Of a stretch of DNA of 64,000 bases, positions 23,607-37,091 are shown in pieces. A program made the position numbers and the translations under genes. Source of the stretch: Diploscapter coronatus (taxonomy: Eukaryota > Nematoda > Chromadorea > Rhabditida > Rhabditidae); contig OZ038423.1 of the NCBI GenBank assembly GCA_964036155.1, positions 39,137,249 to 39,201,248 of the forward strand, read 5' to 3'. Positions within the stretch are counted from its first letter, which is position 1, and every line of letters starts with the position of its first letter. Under the pieces are notes generated by a model that did no database searches, was not told the origin of the DNA, and saw only the letters and a list, made by a program, of their open reading frames with translations.

Positions 23607-25299
23607 AGGGGTCGAAAAAGAAGAGGCAAAAGAGACAGATGGGGTTCTTGAGAGGTTGCTTGACGAGAGTCATCATGGGAGATGTTGAGGTCGGCGTGAC
23701 GGATTCTGAGACTCGGTTGACGTGCTGAAAATTGAAGGCATTAGCTAGCCAATCACAAAGCCCCAAAGCAACAGAGATAAGCTAAAGCACCGCACCACCG
23801 CACAATACGACAGTGAAGCTTCATCACAAGTTTATCTACTCATTAGGTAAACTTATTTATTCACATTTCAAAAATAACCCAAGTAAAAACAGGAACAAGA
23901 CAAAACATATAGACTTTTACATAGGAAAATACGCCGCATTAAAGTTATAACTTCTTCGGAAATAATGAACTTTTTCTTTCAGAAGAATAAATATTTTTGT
24001 GGAAGATTTTCTCGTATGTTTTCAGGTAGAATCACGATAAAGACTACAAAAATTCGGGATGAAAATAGTGCAAACCCTCAAAATTTCTCGTGGAAAATAG
24101 GACCATTTTTGGAGTATACGTTAACTCGCATCGTCTAAAAATTCCCATATAAGCTTCAACGAACCATAAATGTGATTATGTAATGAGGATTTCCCAAATA
24201 ATAAAATGCCGTAATATCTAGAATAGAAGTTTGGAATCTTCTAATTTTGAAGAGCCTCTATTTTAGATCTTACGATAAAATAGACAATTTTCCAGAGGCT
24301 ATAAAGTGACACCTGGTTATGTAGAGGAATGGCGATAATTATCCCGTTAACTACTCTTTAACAAAGCAGATGATTGACCAATTAACGAGCTAATTATCTC
24401 CTAGGCAAAGTAATTTTAAAAGACCGGAGACTTCGTTTCGAGAAAATAGACACGTCTTTAGATTGTTGTAGAAAAATAGAAGAGTATACAACGCCTTATA
24501 AAAAGGATTACGGTATGTGCACACAACTTAGAATCGGTGTATATACAGCAGAATGATTTGACGAAGTTCGGGAAACGTTCAGCAATTTTTGGAAATTTCT
24601 CGGGAAAAGTTTGCCGAAAATCTCTCAGTTATAATCCATCGTCTTATGATCTAGAAACCAGCTAGTGTGCATGAAATGGAGCCAAGTGAAATTTCAGAAA
24701 CTTCATGAAATTTTCGGAACTTCACTTCAAATAACAACATCATTTCACTGTGAATAAATATGAAACTACTAGCACGTTGTGTTGATGAAGGCATGTAAGA
24801 TTTGTTCATGAAAATTCCAGAATAAATTTTTAGGAGAAAAGTAACTGCAATAACCTGTATGCAAAGATATTTCGTCTTTTCATTGTAATCAATAATGAAT
24901 TATTTTCTAACCACATTTTTGTAAAGATAGAGTAAAGGATTCTGAGGACTGCGACATCATTATGGTTGGACTGGATTCCTTGAAAATCGAGCATTTGAAA
25001 GCTAGATTTTTTTCGAAATTTTTGAATGATAAGAATCTTTTTCTGATTAAAAAGTTCAAAATTCTCCATCTTATCATTCCGAGATAAAATTGAAATCTAG
25101 AATCACTAAAAATGATAGTTAGACTGAACCTTTTCAGAGGTAAACTATTTTGTGCATAGAAAATCTAAAGTTTCACCGATCTACGGGGTGCTAAGAGCCA
25201 AGAGAAAAGTTGGTGAGTAGCCCAGCTTGGACTACCTCTTGAATGAATGGAGTGATGGCCGAGTGGTTTGTGTGACAAGTCCGAATTTTGACAAAATGC

Positions 25300-26936
25300 T
25301 CAGACAACAGGAATCCATCTGCTGGTGTTGGGCTGCAGGTAGAAGAGCGTGGTGCGTGGGATGTGACCCGCCACTGCAGGCTGCTGACAGCTGTACATCG
25401 ACATCGAAACCTGCAACATTGATTTTTTCTTAGTTTGTATTGATTTTAAAAAAAAATCTTGTTTACCTGGAAAGCCAATCTATCGACCATCTGAAGTGTC
25501 ATTTTCCTGTCGTGACTCATCAGACAAACAGTCGACTCGCTGATCACTCTACAATTTAATTTTATCGCTTTTTGCATTTTTAATTAAATTTATCAACCTG
25601 TAAAGCAGCATGAGAAAGTCGTATCTGAGCTGATTCTGAGCCATTATGGAGGACGGAGCTTGAGACGTCGAGGCCTCTGAGTCTGTCTCGTCTCCCGAAA
25701 GTGACCACTGAAAGGAGATCTTGTTGAAAAGAGATCTCTTCAATTCAAAAGAGACTATTCAAATTCGTACCTGATCAGAGTTGGATCCAAAGTGGTTGTC
25801 CAGGTAGTTCTTGAGCTTCTGCTCTTGGGTGGCCACGTCAGAAAAATCGATGAAGAATCGCGAGCACATGTATCTGAAAACAAATCGATATTTCTCAACG
25901 TCGACTACCCAAATGACGGTGTAACATTGTAGCGTACCTTTCAAGTTGCCTGCACTTGTCGGGTCTGGCCGCTTTGTATCCTCTCGTCAGCAAATGGCAG
26001 TACTTCAGCAGACCGCCTCCTCTGATTTCCTCAGGCTTGCGCGTGTCGATCAAACGCTCCTGAAAAATAGATTTGTTTTGGAAAATTTGTTGAAGAATTT
26101 TGCAACCTTGAGATGGGAGAGAGCCATGTGAATGTCGCCGTACATGGACTCGATGACCACAGTCGGCCTCTGTGCGGAGGGATTCTCCAGAATTGGGTCG
26201 ATTCGAATTTGGAACGAATCCACGGAAAATTCGAACTGAAATCAACGCTTTTTTGTAGAAAGTTGATGATTTTTACTGAGATTTTTTTTAAAGAAGTGCA
26301 CTTTTCGCAGGCCAAATTAAGGGTATTTTCAAACTGATAATCTTCTAACCTGTCTTTTCATTTTGTCGACGAATTTCAGCTCGATGCATCTTCCGAACTC
26401 GTTATTCAGAGCAAACAAAGACCAACGGTCGTCGTTGCTCGACACCTGAAACATGGGGCATTTCCTCCATCTTGTTCCAGTCGTCCAGTCATTCAATCAT
26501 CCAAAATGTGCGTACCTTGACCATCTTCCTGATGTAGATGTCTTTGAGCGTGTCCGCATTCATTTTTGTCTTGTTCGTCGCGTCCGGAAGCATCTCCACA
26601 ATCGTGTCGAAAACCGCGTCCCGGACCTGACGAATAATTTGTTTGAGGCAAGGAACTCCCAACAAGTCGAACCTTATCGAAGCTGTCTGCATCGCCAGAC
26701 TCCATGGGGAAGATGAGGTCGACGTCCGCATAGGGAAATGCGTCTGCAGAGGCGACGAATGAGGCAGCACCCCCGTTGAGTTTGACGCATTTGGGGGGCA
26801 TCTCGGCCTGTCGCAGCTTGTGTCGAACGCGGATGATCAAGTCAAGCAGTCGCACAGAAATCGTGGGGAAGTTGCCTCGGCCGTGGATGTCCACCTTCTC
26901 GTCCAGAACTGTTCGCAGACGGGCCACCTCAAACAT
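25300..26936 (-). CDS. TENT5/FAM46 family nucleotidyltransferase
   Basis: Non-canonical poly(A) polymerase of the TENT5 (FAM46) family, which adds A tails to selected mRNAs. Nine exons, high to low: 26936-26673, 26626-26516, 26445-26350, 26235-26107, 26059-25938, 25873-25771, 25707-25598, 25548-25467 and 25410-25300, giving 375 residues. Hallmarks in order: [11 protein letters not shown] (15-25), the nucleotidyltransferase loop LNGGAAS (53-59) with catalytic DVD (71-73), [65 protein letters not shown], and [11 protein letters not shown]. The insert [16 protein letters not shown] just before [12 protein letters not shown] looks lineage-specific. The start used, MFEV, begins two bases after an acceptor; human TENT5 proteins continue upstream, so a 5' exon may be missing, and the orphan exon at 28818 does not join in frame. 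Assignment is firm. Confidence 0.92.
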
Positions 26937-28817
26937 TTCTGATTTATTTTATCTTCAAATAAAAATTTTAAAAACAGGCTGAAATATTCAGGAAAAAATC
27001 CTATTTTTTTCAACAATTTCGTGTAAAATCGACCCCAGCAAAAAATCAAACTACAATCCTCTTTGCCACGAAATTTTAATTGCCTCGAAATGAACCATGA
27101 GAACGATGAACGAAATGAACACGCCATGTAAAGTGCGATCATTTTGCCCCACTCGCTTTTCGTTTTTCAAGTGAACCGGATTTCCGCTTCAAGCGAAAAT
27201 TCGTACGCTTTCATTTTCAGATTAGCGAGAGAACAGAGATTTATTCTACTGAAAAAGTTCAATCTTTCTTCTGCATCTTTATCTTTTCCATAACAAAGAT
27301 AGGAAACGATAGAGCAAATCCGTCTATGATATCACATCACGCATTTTCTATTGTATGTACTTTCAGAATCCCTTCAATGCTACTTTCGACAAAAATTGTA
27401 TTTATAAAAATCCAAGTTTGATGAGCTTCAAAATATCAGCGTTCAAAAAGTTGTACCCATCTTTGGGGATTCTCAAAAGTGTCAGTTTATTACTGAGGTC
27501 TTCGTCTTGAAAAGTCTTAACTCGAGGAAGAAAAGGGAAAAGCTTTAGGGCAGAAAGTTGATGTCATGTGAAAAACACTGGCAAAAACAAGAAAGCAAAT
27601 TCTGTTTGCCTTGACCCTGGATTTTCTAAAGTTGGGTAAAATTTCGAAATTTTAAACTTTCTCACTAAGTTGAAAATAAAAGCATTTGATTTTCTTCAAG
27701 TTGTGCTCAAATTTGGTCAGATTTCACAACTTCATGGATATTTTCCTTCAGATTGATTTGCACTTGGGTAATGTTTGAAACCTTGACTTTAGTTGAGCCA
27801 ATAATAGAATAGTTATTACGCATGACGGGTTGGCAAAAGTAAATAGGTTCGTGTTAGTCTAAACTAGTGCAAAAAGAAACGCACAGCGCGCAAAGACACG
27901 TGAAAAGCTTCTCGAAATTTCCTATCTCAGGTTCATTCTTTCTCCCCTCTTTCTGTTTTCCTCTATTTCCCCTTTTTCGATGGCAGCTTCAAAAACAAAT
28001 ATGTCAGCGTAAATATTTAATTTCGCTGCTTGCTTTTTTCGCCTTTATCGATTTTCCTAGGAGCTCCAAAATTAGAAATCCATCACTTGTACTTCAAATC
28101 TCATCAGCTTCAATTTAGCGTTCAGAAAGTTTGATATCAAAATGGAAAGTGCTCAAGCGACGTAGTCAGGAAAGAGTTAGGGACATAGAATAATTGGTGG
28201 AGAGAATGGCAGAGAAAAAGAGAAGACTCTTCTTATTTTGCTTGTTTGCAGGCTTTTGCTGCTATTGAATTATCCAAGCGAAATGATCTCATTCCCTTCC
28301 TTCTCTGCGTCTCTGCTCTAATTTTGAATAAACAAAATTCATCACTTGACGCGTGACGCAATCATGTCGAATTAGAATTTCCTAAACTATCTCCACAAAG
28401 AAGAGTAAATTTTAAATTTTCCTCTGCAAATTACCCAGGACTAATTCCCACCTTTTTCCTAGAAGACGTCACAAATTACTCGCAAAAATGCTATGCCACG
28501 TTCTGATAAATAATTAGAGAAAGGAATAAATTAGCGAGGAGTGCGTATGGTGAAATTTGGTGAAATTTTCGCGAATCAAAAGGAGGGGGCACCTGAGAGA
28601 ATTACCTACATGAAAGGAAAGGGGGCAAAATTTCTGCAAATTGCAATTTCAAAGTTTTTCCTCCAGAATCAAAATCCTTGCTCAAACGAGAAACGTGAAG
28701 ACCTTCTATTCAAATTTCTATTAATTTGATTAATGATCAGAGTGATATCTTTCATCATGCTCAAGGTGAAGACGCAGAATTATTTCCTGATCATTTGCCC
28801 GGTTTTCCCAAACTGAC

Positions 28818-28946
28818 CTGGTTTTGTTTAAGAATCATTGTGCTGGACACAGGCAGTGGCTGGCCATCCGTCTTCAGAGCGAAGTTCGAGAAATTTGCCT
28901 CGTTCGCGCACTCGGAGACCTCAGAAACTCGTGGCGAGGGGTGCAT
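28818..28946 (-). CDS. Orphan first-exon candidate
   Basis: On the minus strand, an acceptor (AAATTTCAG) is followed at once by ATGCACCCC, then 43 open codons and a good donor (CAG|GTCAGT). Only this frame is open. It would encode MHPSPRVSEVSE, then a Ser/Asn-rich stretch ending MILKQNQ. It ends in phase 0, while the first TENT5 exon needs phase 1, so a direct join to TENT5 is out of frame. It may belong to another minus-strand gene or need an unseen intermediate exon. Confidence 0.35.
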
Positions 28947-29984
28947 CTGAAATTTGAAAAATAATTTATTTTTTTAAAGTAGAAAACTTTCAAAGTTCAT
29001 AAACTCGCTCCCACACGATGTTTTCATAGTGAGATTTTACTGAAACGAAATAGAAAAATTTCAGGAAATTTATCGATGAATTTTGTCAATGAAAAAGCTC
29101 GAAATTAAAAGTGTGGGTTGAATCGTTTTTTCCGCTTCCCGACAAAGAAAATATTGTTCCAATTTTGGAAATGACAATAGCGAATGAATTCTATTGATTG
29201 AAGGGAGTTGTATGAATTAGTAAGGGAAAGGGTATCGTTTTTCCTTTCTCATTTCAAGCATCAAAACATTCATGAAACGAAAACCAAAAGGAAAAAGGAA
29301 TTACTAAAAAATCGTTTCTTCTATACAATTTCGAAAATTTACTTCCATCAAAATTTCTGTTTTTCATTAAAGAAAAAACTTCAATGAGATCAAATTTCTC
29401 ATTCCCATTTTAGTCCCGAAAACCAAAAATAGCTCCGATTTCAAAGATATGATTTAGGAAATCCAAAAAAGTAACGGACCCCTCGCGGCCAGATTCCATC
29501 TGTACGATTAGAAGAGCGACGTTGCGGCTCTCGATATCTCATGCCGAGGAAAAGCCGTTCCAAAGTTCGAGAATAAAGTACGGGGAGGTCCTCGTAGTGC
29601 TTATGAATTAGGACCGATGAAAATGCCGTAGAAGGATTTTAGAAGACCACGGATGAAATGCCTATCGCTAAAAATGATGTGGTACGGGGATGGGTTTGAG
29701 AAAATACGGCAGCAATAGCGGGCAGATATGCTAGTGTTCAAAAGAGAAAACGAAAGTGTAGGGGAAAAGAAGAAAAGTCTCAACTCGTTCTGGCCTTCTC
29801 CAGGTCTCTCGAAATTTCCTGCTATCTGCCCATTTCTCCTCGTCTCTCCGCCCCTTTCTCGTATTCTCTAGTTCCCTCTAGAATGCCCCTCTCTCGCACT
29901 TCAGTCCATCCTTCTATGTCATTCTGTCTTTTTCTTTTCCTCTCAATCTAAAGTGTTATCTTCCGATTTCCTACTTCTTCAGCT

Positions 29985-30108
29985 CTCTCACTTCTGAATG
30001 CTATTTCTCGAACGTCGAGCTAAATTCGGAAGGCCCCCGCAAGACTATCGACGTCAGCCCCGCAGGGCATTTTGTAGTTATGACTACGCGCTCTCACTTC
30101 TGAATGCT
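29985..30108. repeat. 18-bp direct repeats flanking an 88-bp GC-rich insert
   Basis: CTCTCACTTCTGAATGCT occurs identically at 29985-30002 and 30091-30108. The 88 bp between is markedly GC-richer than its surroundings (AAGGCCCCCGCAAGACTATC and CAGCCCCGCAGGG). It looks like an insertion with a long duplication or a short tandem duplication followed by replacement. No known RNA is recognised. Confidence 0.5.
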
Positions 30109-30507
30109 CTCTCTCTCTCCCTCCAGCATCAGTGCACAAATGCAGAACCATAGAAGGCAAGGAAGATGATATCATTCCGAGCCTGCGAAATAGCACTCAC
30201 AAGCCAGAGAACGCTGAGTGCTCCAAAATTAGAAAAATAGTGCGTATAAAGGGGAGACACAAAGAAAGGAGCTTTTCCCTTGTTCGTCATTTTAGGTTCC
30301 GCCCATTTTTGGCGTGTACCGACTAAATAGAGTAGTTAGAAGAAATAGCGGGAGATAATGAGATAGAAATAGAAAGGGGAATTTATAGATGGGGTGACGT
30401 AAAAATAAATGCGCAGCAATGCGAGAAAAATATCTGATCATCCACACACATCATAGTTGGGGGTGGTCTCCAATGATGAGGGATAAGCAGAAGTGAACAG
30501 CAAAAAC

Positions 30508-30636
30508 GACTGGCATATATCAAAAACTAATTGCGAGATGGGGGATAGGCCAAAATTCGAAATTGAGAAAAGTGACTGGCATATTCGAAAAACGCTAATT
30601 GTTGGATGACCTTCGAGAAAATTCGCGAAAAATTCC
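30508..30636. repeat. Two-copy tandem repeat, 66-bp period
   Basis: GACTGGCATAT followed by CAAAAACTAATTG at 30508 recurs as GACTGGCATATTCGAAAAAC followed by CTAATTG at 30574, and both copies continue into an AAAATTCG word. Copies are diverged by substitutions and small gaps. Confidence 0.5.
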
Positions 30637-31814
30637 TCAGACATATCCCCGAAAAGAACGTGAAATTAGGTTTGTTGAATAAGAGCCTAGAGGCTCAGAA
30701 ATGATAAAACTGAAGACGACTTATCGATGAGGTTTCTAAAAATTCTCCAAGTCTCACGCATCAAGAGATAAATTGCAAAGAACATATAATTGTTTCTAAT
30801 AAGGAAATGATGTTATCAGTTTCCAAGAGGACGGGGGACGGATATGAAAGTGAGGAGTTGGTCGAGCTTTCATTTATCCCACTTTATCTAATAATAAGTC
30901 GGTGAAAATTAGCCCTGATTTGATTGGAAATTCGAAAATCAAATAGACCCGACTCGGTCCGCATTAAATGCAAATAAAGTCAGCTGAAATTGAAATTGGA
31001 CATGTGGGAAAAGTCGAAAAATGCCCAAAATATCGAAATTCCAGATCTTTTTTCTGCATAAACATGGAAATTCGAAAATTTTGCACAGATTATTTATGGT
31101 TTAAGATTTATCTTTCCTATTCTATTGCGTCTGTTTTCGATAATACCTATCTGAAAAGTGAATAAAGTCTATTATAAATGAGAGGGGTGACAAGATAAAT
31201 TGACAGTTTCGAAGAAAAGTGGACAAAATATACGAAATTTTCCGAATTTCATTTGCAAGCATCTCTGATACAGAAGAATTGGTCAAATTCTCGAAGAAAA
31301 TGGTCTATGTTGGAATCCTTTAAACGAAAGACGATTTGTACTATAAACAGTCAGCACCCGTCATTTTCAAGCAACTGCATCATCATAATTGGAGTAACAC
31401 AACATGTTCTCCTCCTCCAATACATAAAGATACTCGACAAAAAACCGGTTGGCATATTTTCCAATCAAGAAATTATGACGTAGTTTTGGCGGGAAATTTA
31501 AACTATAGCCTTATTCAGTAGGTTCGCTAATTTTATCCCTCTTCTAAACGTTGTGTTGCTTATTCGAATGCAACGATATTTTTAGATACGGGATTTGCTA
31601 AGAAAGGAGCACATCTAAAAGGGAAACGAACGTTTTTCTAATGCAAGAAAAGGCGGCCAAAGGAAAACTCAATTATTTTTGCGTTGCTGTCTGAAGTAAA
31701 AGTGAAAAGTAAAAGTCAATTTGATACGTCATGATACTACAGCATGATGCAATTTCGGAGACAGTTTTTAGGTAAAGAGGTCGAAGAAAAGAGATAAAGT
31801 TTTTGCCGACTTTT

Positions 31815-31962
31815 GGGTCCGTTCAGACGTTAGTTACAATTCGCTCGAAATAGTGTGGGAAATGGGGAGAGCGCAAGAAGTTATGCAATCGCGTTCTCTT
31901 CATTTCTCAGACTATTTCGAGCGAGTTGCAAGTTGCATTGCAACTAAGTCCGAACGGATCCC
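31815..31962. mobile_element. Foldback MITE, GGGTCCGTTC ends
   Basis: GGGTCCGTTCAGAC at the left end is inverted as GTCCGAACGGATCCC at the right. Complementarity continues through TCGCTCGAAATAGT and ACTATTTCGAGCGA, so the 148-bp unit folds into a near-complete hairpin. TTT flanks both ends and could be a 3-bp duplication; GGG-starting ends with 3-bp duplications recall PIF/Harbinger elements, but with T runs this is weak. Confidence 0.5.
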
Positions 31963-34900
31963 TTTGATGGACCAATGCACCACAGATAATTGCACAGTCC
32001 TAGGGCATTTTCGTCAGACGAAAGAAATATACGAGAGAGTAGGTCGCACGGACAGTCTAAGGAAAGTCCCCCTAGGTCTGTAATTGCATGAACATCATCT
32101 GCATGTGAGATGACGCAACAGCAACATTCTGAATGCTGTATGTAAAATCGCCCTTCATAAACGCGCCTATCTTCTTATTCTTCGAATGTCAACATAGACG
32201 AATGTTTTCAAGGAAAACTGCGATAAACTCTAGTCATCAAGTCAGATCGCCTCTAATGAAAAGTCCAAAATAAAACACACGTTTTCACAAGTTACAAGTG
32301 ATATGTTTTAATTTGCCCATCTCTACTTTCAGGTTTCGTAACTCTTGCTTAGAAAAAGTTGAATATTTTAAATTCCTCACAGAAAAAGCCTATGTTCTTC
32401 GCGATTTCCAATGCGAAATCAAGCTGAAAAATCAAAGAACGTTCAAGAAAAAGTGGATTTTATAGCTCAAGCAAATTGTTCGATAATTTCAAAACGAATT
32501 TGATAGTATCGAGAGGGGAGAGGTAAGTATCGATGGAATTCGCAAGAGCTAGCGATTTGTACATCGATATTTTAGCCACGAAAATAGGATTACCGACACT
32601 CTAGCCTAAGTGGAATTACCGTCGATGGTTCAACAGACAGGAAACAGCACACTGAGTGCTCTATCATCAAAAGAGCTGCGGAGGAAAAGGGGGACCGAAA
32701 AGTCGCCCTTTTTTCAAAATTCACTTTATGCCAATTTTGGATCCATTTAGAAAAGATATAAGGATGATGCTACGCTGTGATGTTTAGCCTAAAGAATCAC
32801 CTAGTGTGAGGAAATTTCTCGAGTACTCTCTGCGTAATTGGCTCATTAGTATTCATCTCGGCCTCATCATCAGTTGATTCAACTTTAGCAACCGCCACTC
32901 ATTTTCCTGGATAAATTTAGAGTAGCATTTCTTTTGAATGAATCCTTCATGAGTCTCTAAAGTTGCCCATCTTTCAGAATAAAAAATTCCGAATCAATAT
33001 TAGTACATCAAAGTATGGAGGGTTGTTATATACAGATGTTCATCGCTATTTTGCAGTGTGTTATATTATGCTCTCGAACCTAACTCCTGGTAAAGTAGTC
33101 GAGGCGCTAAAAATATCCTAGCGCAAAAATAATAATCGCATGACTTCTAATAAAACGGAGAGGTTCAAGTCTGCAAAAGCAAAATAAAAACAACTTGCGC
33201 TAAAAATCGAGGCGTTTTTAACTTACCTAATGCAGTCAGGTAAATAGGGTAAGAGGACTCGAAATGATATGACATGAAACAGGTTCTAATGAGATAACGA
33301 CTTTCTCAACGCTCGCATAAAGTTTGCACGAAACATCAGAAATTATCGAATCTCCAAAACTCAATACCTTCTTGGGTAAAAAGATAAACCTTGAAAAGTA
33401 GTCAAAACCAAAATGTCCACATGTTTTCTTCAATTGATCCTCCCGATCTCCTCATAAATTCGAATTACCAGACGAAATAAATGGGCGGAGTCTTTCAAAA
33501 ATAAAAATTGAGCTGATTTCCATATTTATCGTCCCGAAAAATCATCATTTGTTCAATTTTCACGTGAAACCAGTCTGCGGCCTATTTTCACAAATTTCGG
33601 TACAAATAGGCGAGGATTTTGGTGATCGATGACCATAAAATCTGTCAAAACAAGCCGTGTTCTCTACAACTTTTCGCCCTGTGGGTGAAAGACTATGCTC
33701 GACTATTTCGAGCCTCAATTAGCATATGATGTTTCCGATTGAAACCTTGTAAAAACAAGATTATCACAGGGGGATTTGTTATCAGTGATAGTGACCAAAC
33801 ATTAAAAATCGATGGAAGTTCCGGCTATGGAGGCGTGGGTTGTGGGAGAAGTCGAGCCGAGTTCTTTCGGATTTGACAAGAAAAATCGGACCGCGTTTTG
33901 CCTTCGAAAGCTGGCCAAATACTGCATGGCAAATGGGAATTTTCTCCCCGAAATCCGTGATCGGAAATCCCAAACTTTGACTTTCGAATGGGCAAATGGG
34001 GAAATGTCCTAACCATACGGGAGAGTGGAGAGAAGGTCAGTGTAAACATTTGTCTTTTTTCTTTCAATCAAAGAAAGGCCGTATTATTTTCTCGCTTTAT
34101 TATATAAAGTTAAACAAACTTGTGATAGATACTAGGCGCTTTGTTATTTATGTTCGAGGAAAATCCGGGAGACTGCGGAAAAACAAAAATATCACGTCGA
34201 AAACCAAAATTAGAGACAAAACGATTGAACGAACGAAAAAGCCGCCAACTCGTTTGGTCCGGGTGAAATCAAATATTTTTTACGAAATCGTAAAAATCAC
34301 GGATACTTTCAAATTTAAAATTGATAAAAAAAAGAATAGATAGTTTTACTAGTAGTAAATTCCACTCATGGTTTGAGCAATTTCTATTGCTAGTTCTTTG
34401 ACTTGGACAAAGTTTGATGGAGCGAACGAGTGATTTTCACATTTTCTCTAATCACTAATAGACCCTTCTGTTATTCTCTTCCTATGCTATTCCCTCCATT
34501 CCCTAAGCCTTCCCCAATTCTATTTATTTTCCCTGAAGCACAACTGTTAGTTTTGTTGAGTTTCCGCTATCATTTTATCATTCTCCTTCTCTCGGCGCTC
34601 TCTAATAATCTCCCTCTATTTCTCGCTTCTCTATTGCAAGCCATCAACCGAGACAATGGTCCGATTCTATGGAAAAGTTCAAATTATAGGCTCTGAGTCA
34701 CAAACCTCTGCGCTTCTGACAAAGTCCATGTTGAAAGATAGGGAAGTTGACAGAGTCGCTATGAATCATATAGTCAAGGAATCACGTTTTCCTTTCCATT
34801 ACAAAGCTGTTGTTTTGAACGAAAACTACCATTGTGTGAATTTATGTACTTTTCAATGAAAAGATATGTGAAGCTCGAAAAATTCCCCCCTATTTCGAAT

Positions 34901-36204
34901 CTTATTCAGTTTTTGATTGACAATGCAGTAAATAGTCAGCTGACCTGAGCCTATGGAATTAGAAAGTGGACGAACTTATCAGTTTTTTCGCCTATCACTC
35001 AAATCCGCTTATCATAAGTTTCACGAATATGTCGACCGATTTTGAGAGTCGATGTTTTATTATTGCTGATAAGCTCAAATGGCTATCAGTAACTAGATCT
35101 TGAGCCGGATGCGCGGCACGTTTGATCGAAAGAGATGCAAATGAACTGCACAAGGAAGTTCGTTTGTGAAATGCACCATTTCCGGTCAAAAGTGGATAAA
35201 TTTTGTGAGCATTTGCTTATCATTCAATCGAGGCCTTGTTGAATTTGCTTTTCGTTTCCACTTTCCTCCCACAAAAGACCCCTTGTCATAACGCAGCAAG
35301 ACAGAATGCCTCAACAGCGAAATTCATGTTATTGTTCGTTTGTTACACCGCCAATCAGCCATTATTGTTCTCTCTCGGTTAAAACAATCAATTTCGAAAA
35401 AAATCGAAACCGAGAAAATACCATAAAGAAGAAAGAAGAATGCTTTGTTGAAACCTACGAAATTTAAGAGTCCTCCTCTAAATCAAGGCAGATAGACAGA
35501 CAAATCTATAAAGAATAAGATAAACGACCGCTTCGCTCAAGATGTGCCTAACTATAAAAAGTCTCCCTCAAATAAACCAACAGTTGGTAGAAGTTTCAGT
35601 GTTGCATTAATTCATGATAAATCGAGTTCTAGATTTCCAAAAATCAAGATTACATTCTGTCGTCAACCTATCTCAGTTTAATACGAGGAAGATCGAAAGC
35701 TTAAAAGTTTATCTGCATTTGGCGTGAGGTCACTTAGGACTTCATAAGGCTTCCGAAATTGCAGGCTCGCTCAAGCTACGAACTATTTAGGAGTGGACAT
35801 TCAGAAAATGAAAATTTAGTATGGGAAAACTCAAAATTGAAGACGAGATTTGGAACACATAAAATAAAGGGAAATTCAACTCCAGATGTTTGAAAGATGA
35901 GGGATGGAGGAATGGGAAAGGGCAGGGAAACAGAAAGGAAAATATAGAGACCGGGGAAAGATCGAAGGGCACACGATAAAAACTTGGAGGGGAATTTTTG
36001 AGGGCTTGATCTAGGGCCTCGAATCTTCCTTATCTCTTGTCATCTACTATCACGTCATTCAAAACCTCCGAGATATTCAAAATATGAAAACTTTTTGACC
36101 GCATGCTCGAGACAGCTTTTCGTACCGCTCAGAAACTTCAACTCATGTCGAAGCATAATTTTAGAGAACAGACTGAAGATTTTTCATTTTTATCTTTAGC
36201 TCAC

Positions 36205-36350
36205 CATGTTGAGTCCGACGACAGGTCGCCATACAGTCTTTCTCCTCGGAGCCATTCCTCTGCTTCTCTGCTCGTCTTCGATTCGTTCGTTTCGAGGCCC
36301 AAATCGACTTCTCCTGGCTTCGCAATGCGCACCCGACGCGGTTTGATTGC
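36205..36350 (-). CDS. Orphan internal-exon candidate
   Basis: On the minus strand, an acceptor (TTTTCAG) precedes 146 open nucleotides ending at a strong donor (CATG|GTGAGC). All three frames are open, which weakens the reading. The most protein-like frame starts AIKPRRVRIAKPGEVDLGLE and ends LYGDLSSDSTW; a second frame ends in phase 0 and could join the exon at 28946. Composition is GC-richer than the flanks. No family is recognised. Confidence 0.3.
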
Positions 36351-37091
36351 CTGAAAATACAAAAAAAAATAAAATTATGCCTAGAAATTGAAAATTATGG
36401 AATTCGAGCCAAAAAGTTTGCCCGAACTCGAATAATTATCAAGTTTCTACGCATGGTTTTTGATGAAAAGAATGCGCGCTTGTCATCGATTTTTTGCACC
36501 GCGATATGTCGAATTGAAATTGCAATTTCTATGACATAAAATATTGAAAAATGGCCATCACATAACGAGAAAACATGCTTTGTTGAGAGAGCAAACAACG
36601 CGGCTGAGATACGACATGAAGTTTCGAGAACAAAGTAGTTGAATTTATAAGGCAAGAGATTGTAATTAATCATGATCGTAATCAATATCGTCTGATTACA
36701 TGATAAGTTATAGACAGAGAGCCGGCTGAAATATCGATAATTTCAGCTTTTCTTCGGAAAAAGAGACACGGTTCGATGACGTCAAAACGGTAGAGCAAAA
36801 TCGCTGAATTGCCCATAAAAATTTTATGCCTCTGATAAAATCTGCACGCATTGAAATTCAACCAACTCAGCCACAGAACTATCGGCATCTATTGACATAT
36901 CGCAGGCCATGTGAAATACCAAATAAGTTGGGATGTTGTATTTCAATGACTTCCATGAGAAAAGCAGACGCATTCTCTGCATCCCTACCCATCCTAATTG
37001 TAAAGCATAGCCGAGATGTCAGAGTATTTCCACAAAGCCAAAATCAAACAATCACTAAAATGCAAAAAAAATGTAAGCAGTAAGAGGGCTT

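Larger units (their letters stand above)
22591..25299. other. Intergenic region with three foldbacks
   Basis: No gene is seen between the membrane protein and TENT5. The region holds foldbacks at 22652-22730, 23421-23505 and 23548-23606, and otherwise AT-rich sequence without coherent exons. It contains the 3' ends of both flanking genes, which face each other. Confidence 0.5.

Noticed and set aside
29461..29620. GC-richer patch as a coding exon or structural RNA
   Set aside because: Open on both strands without matching splice sites, and no RNA family recognised.
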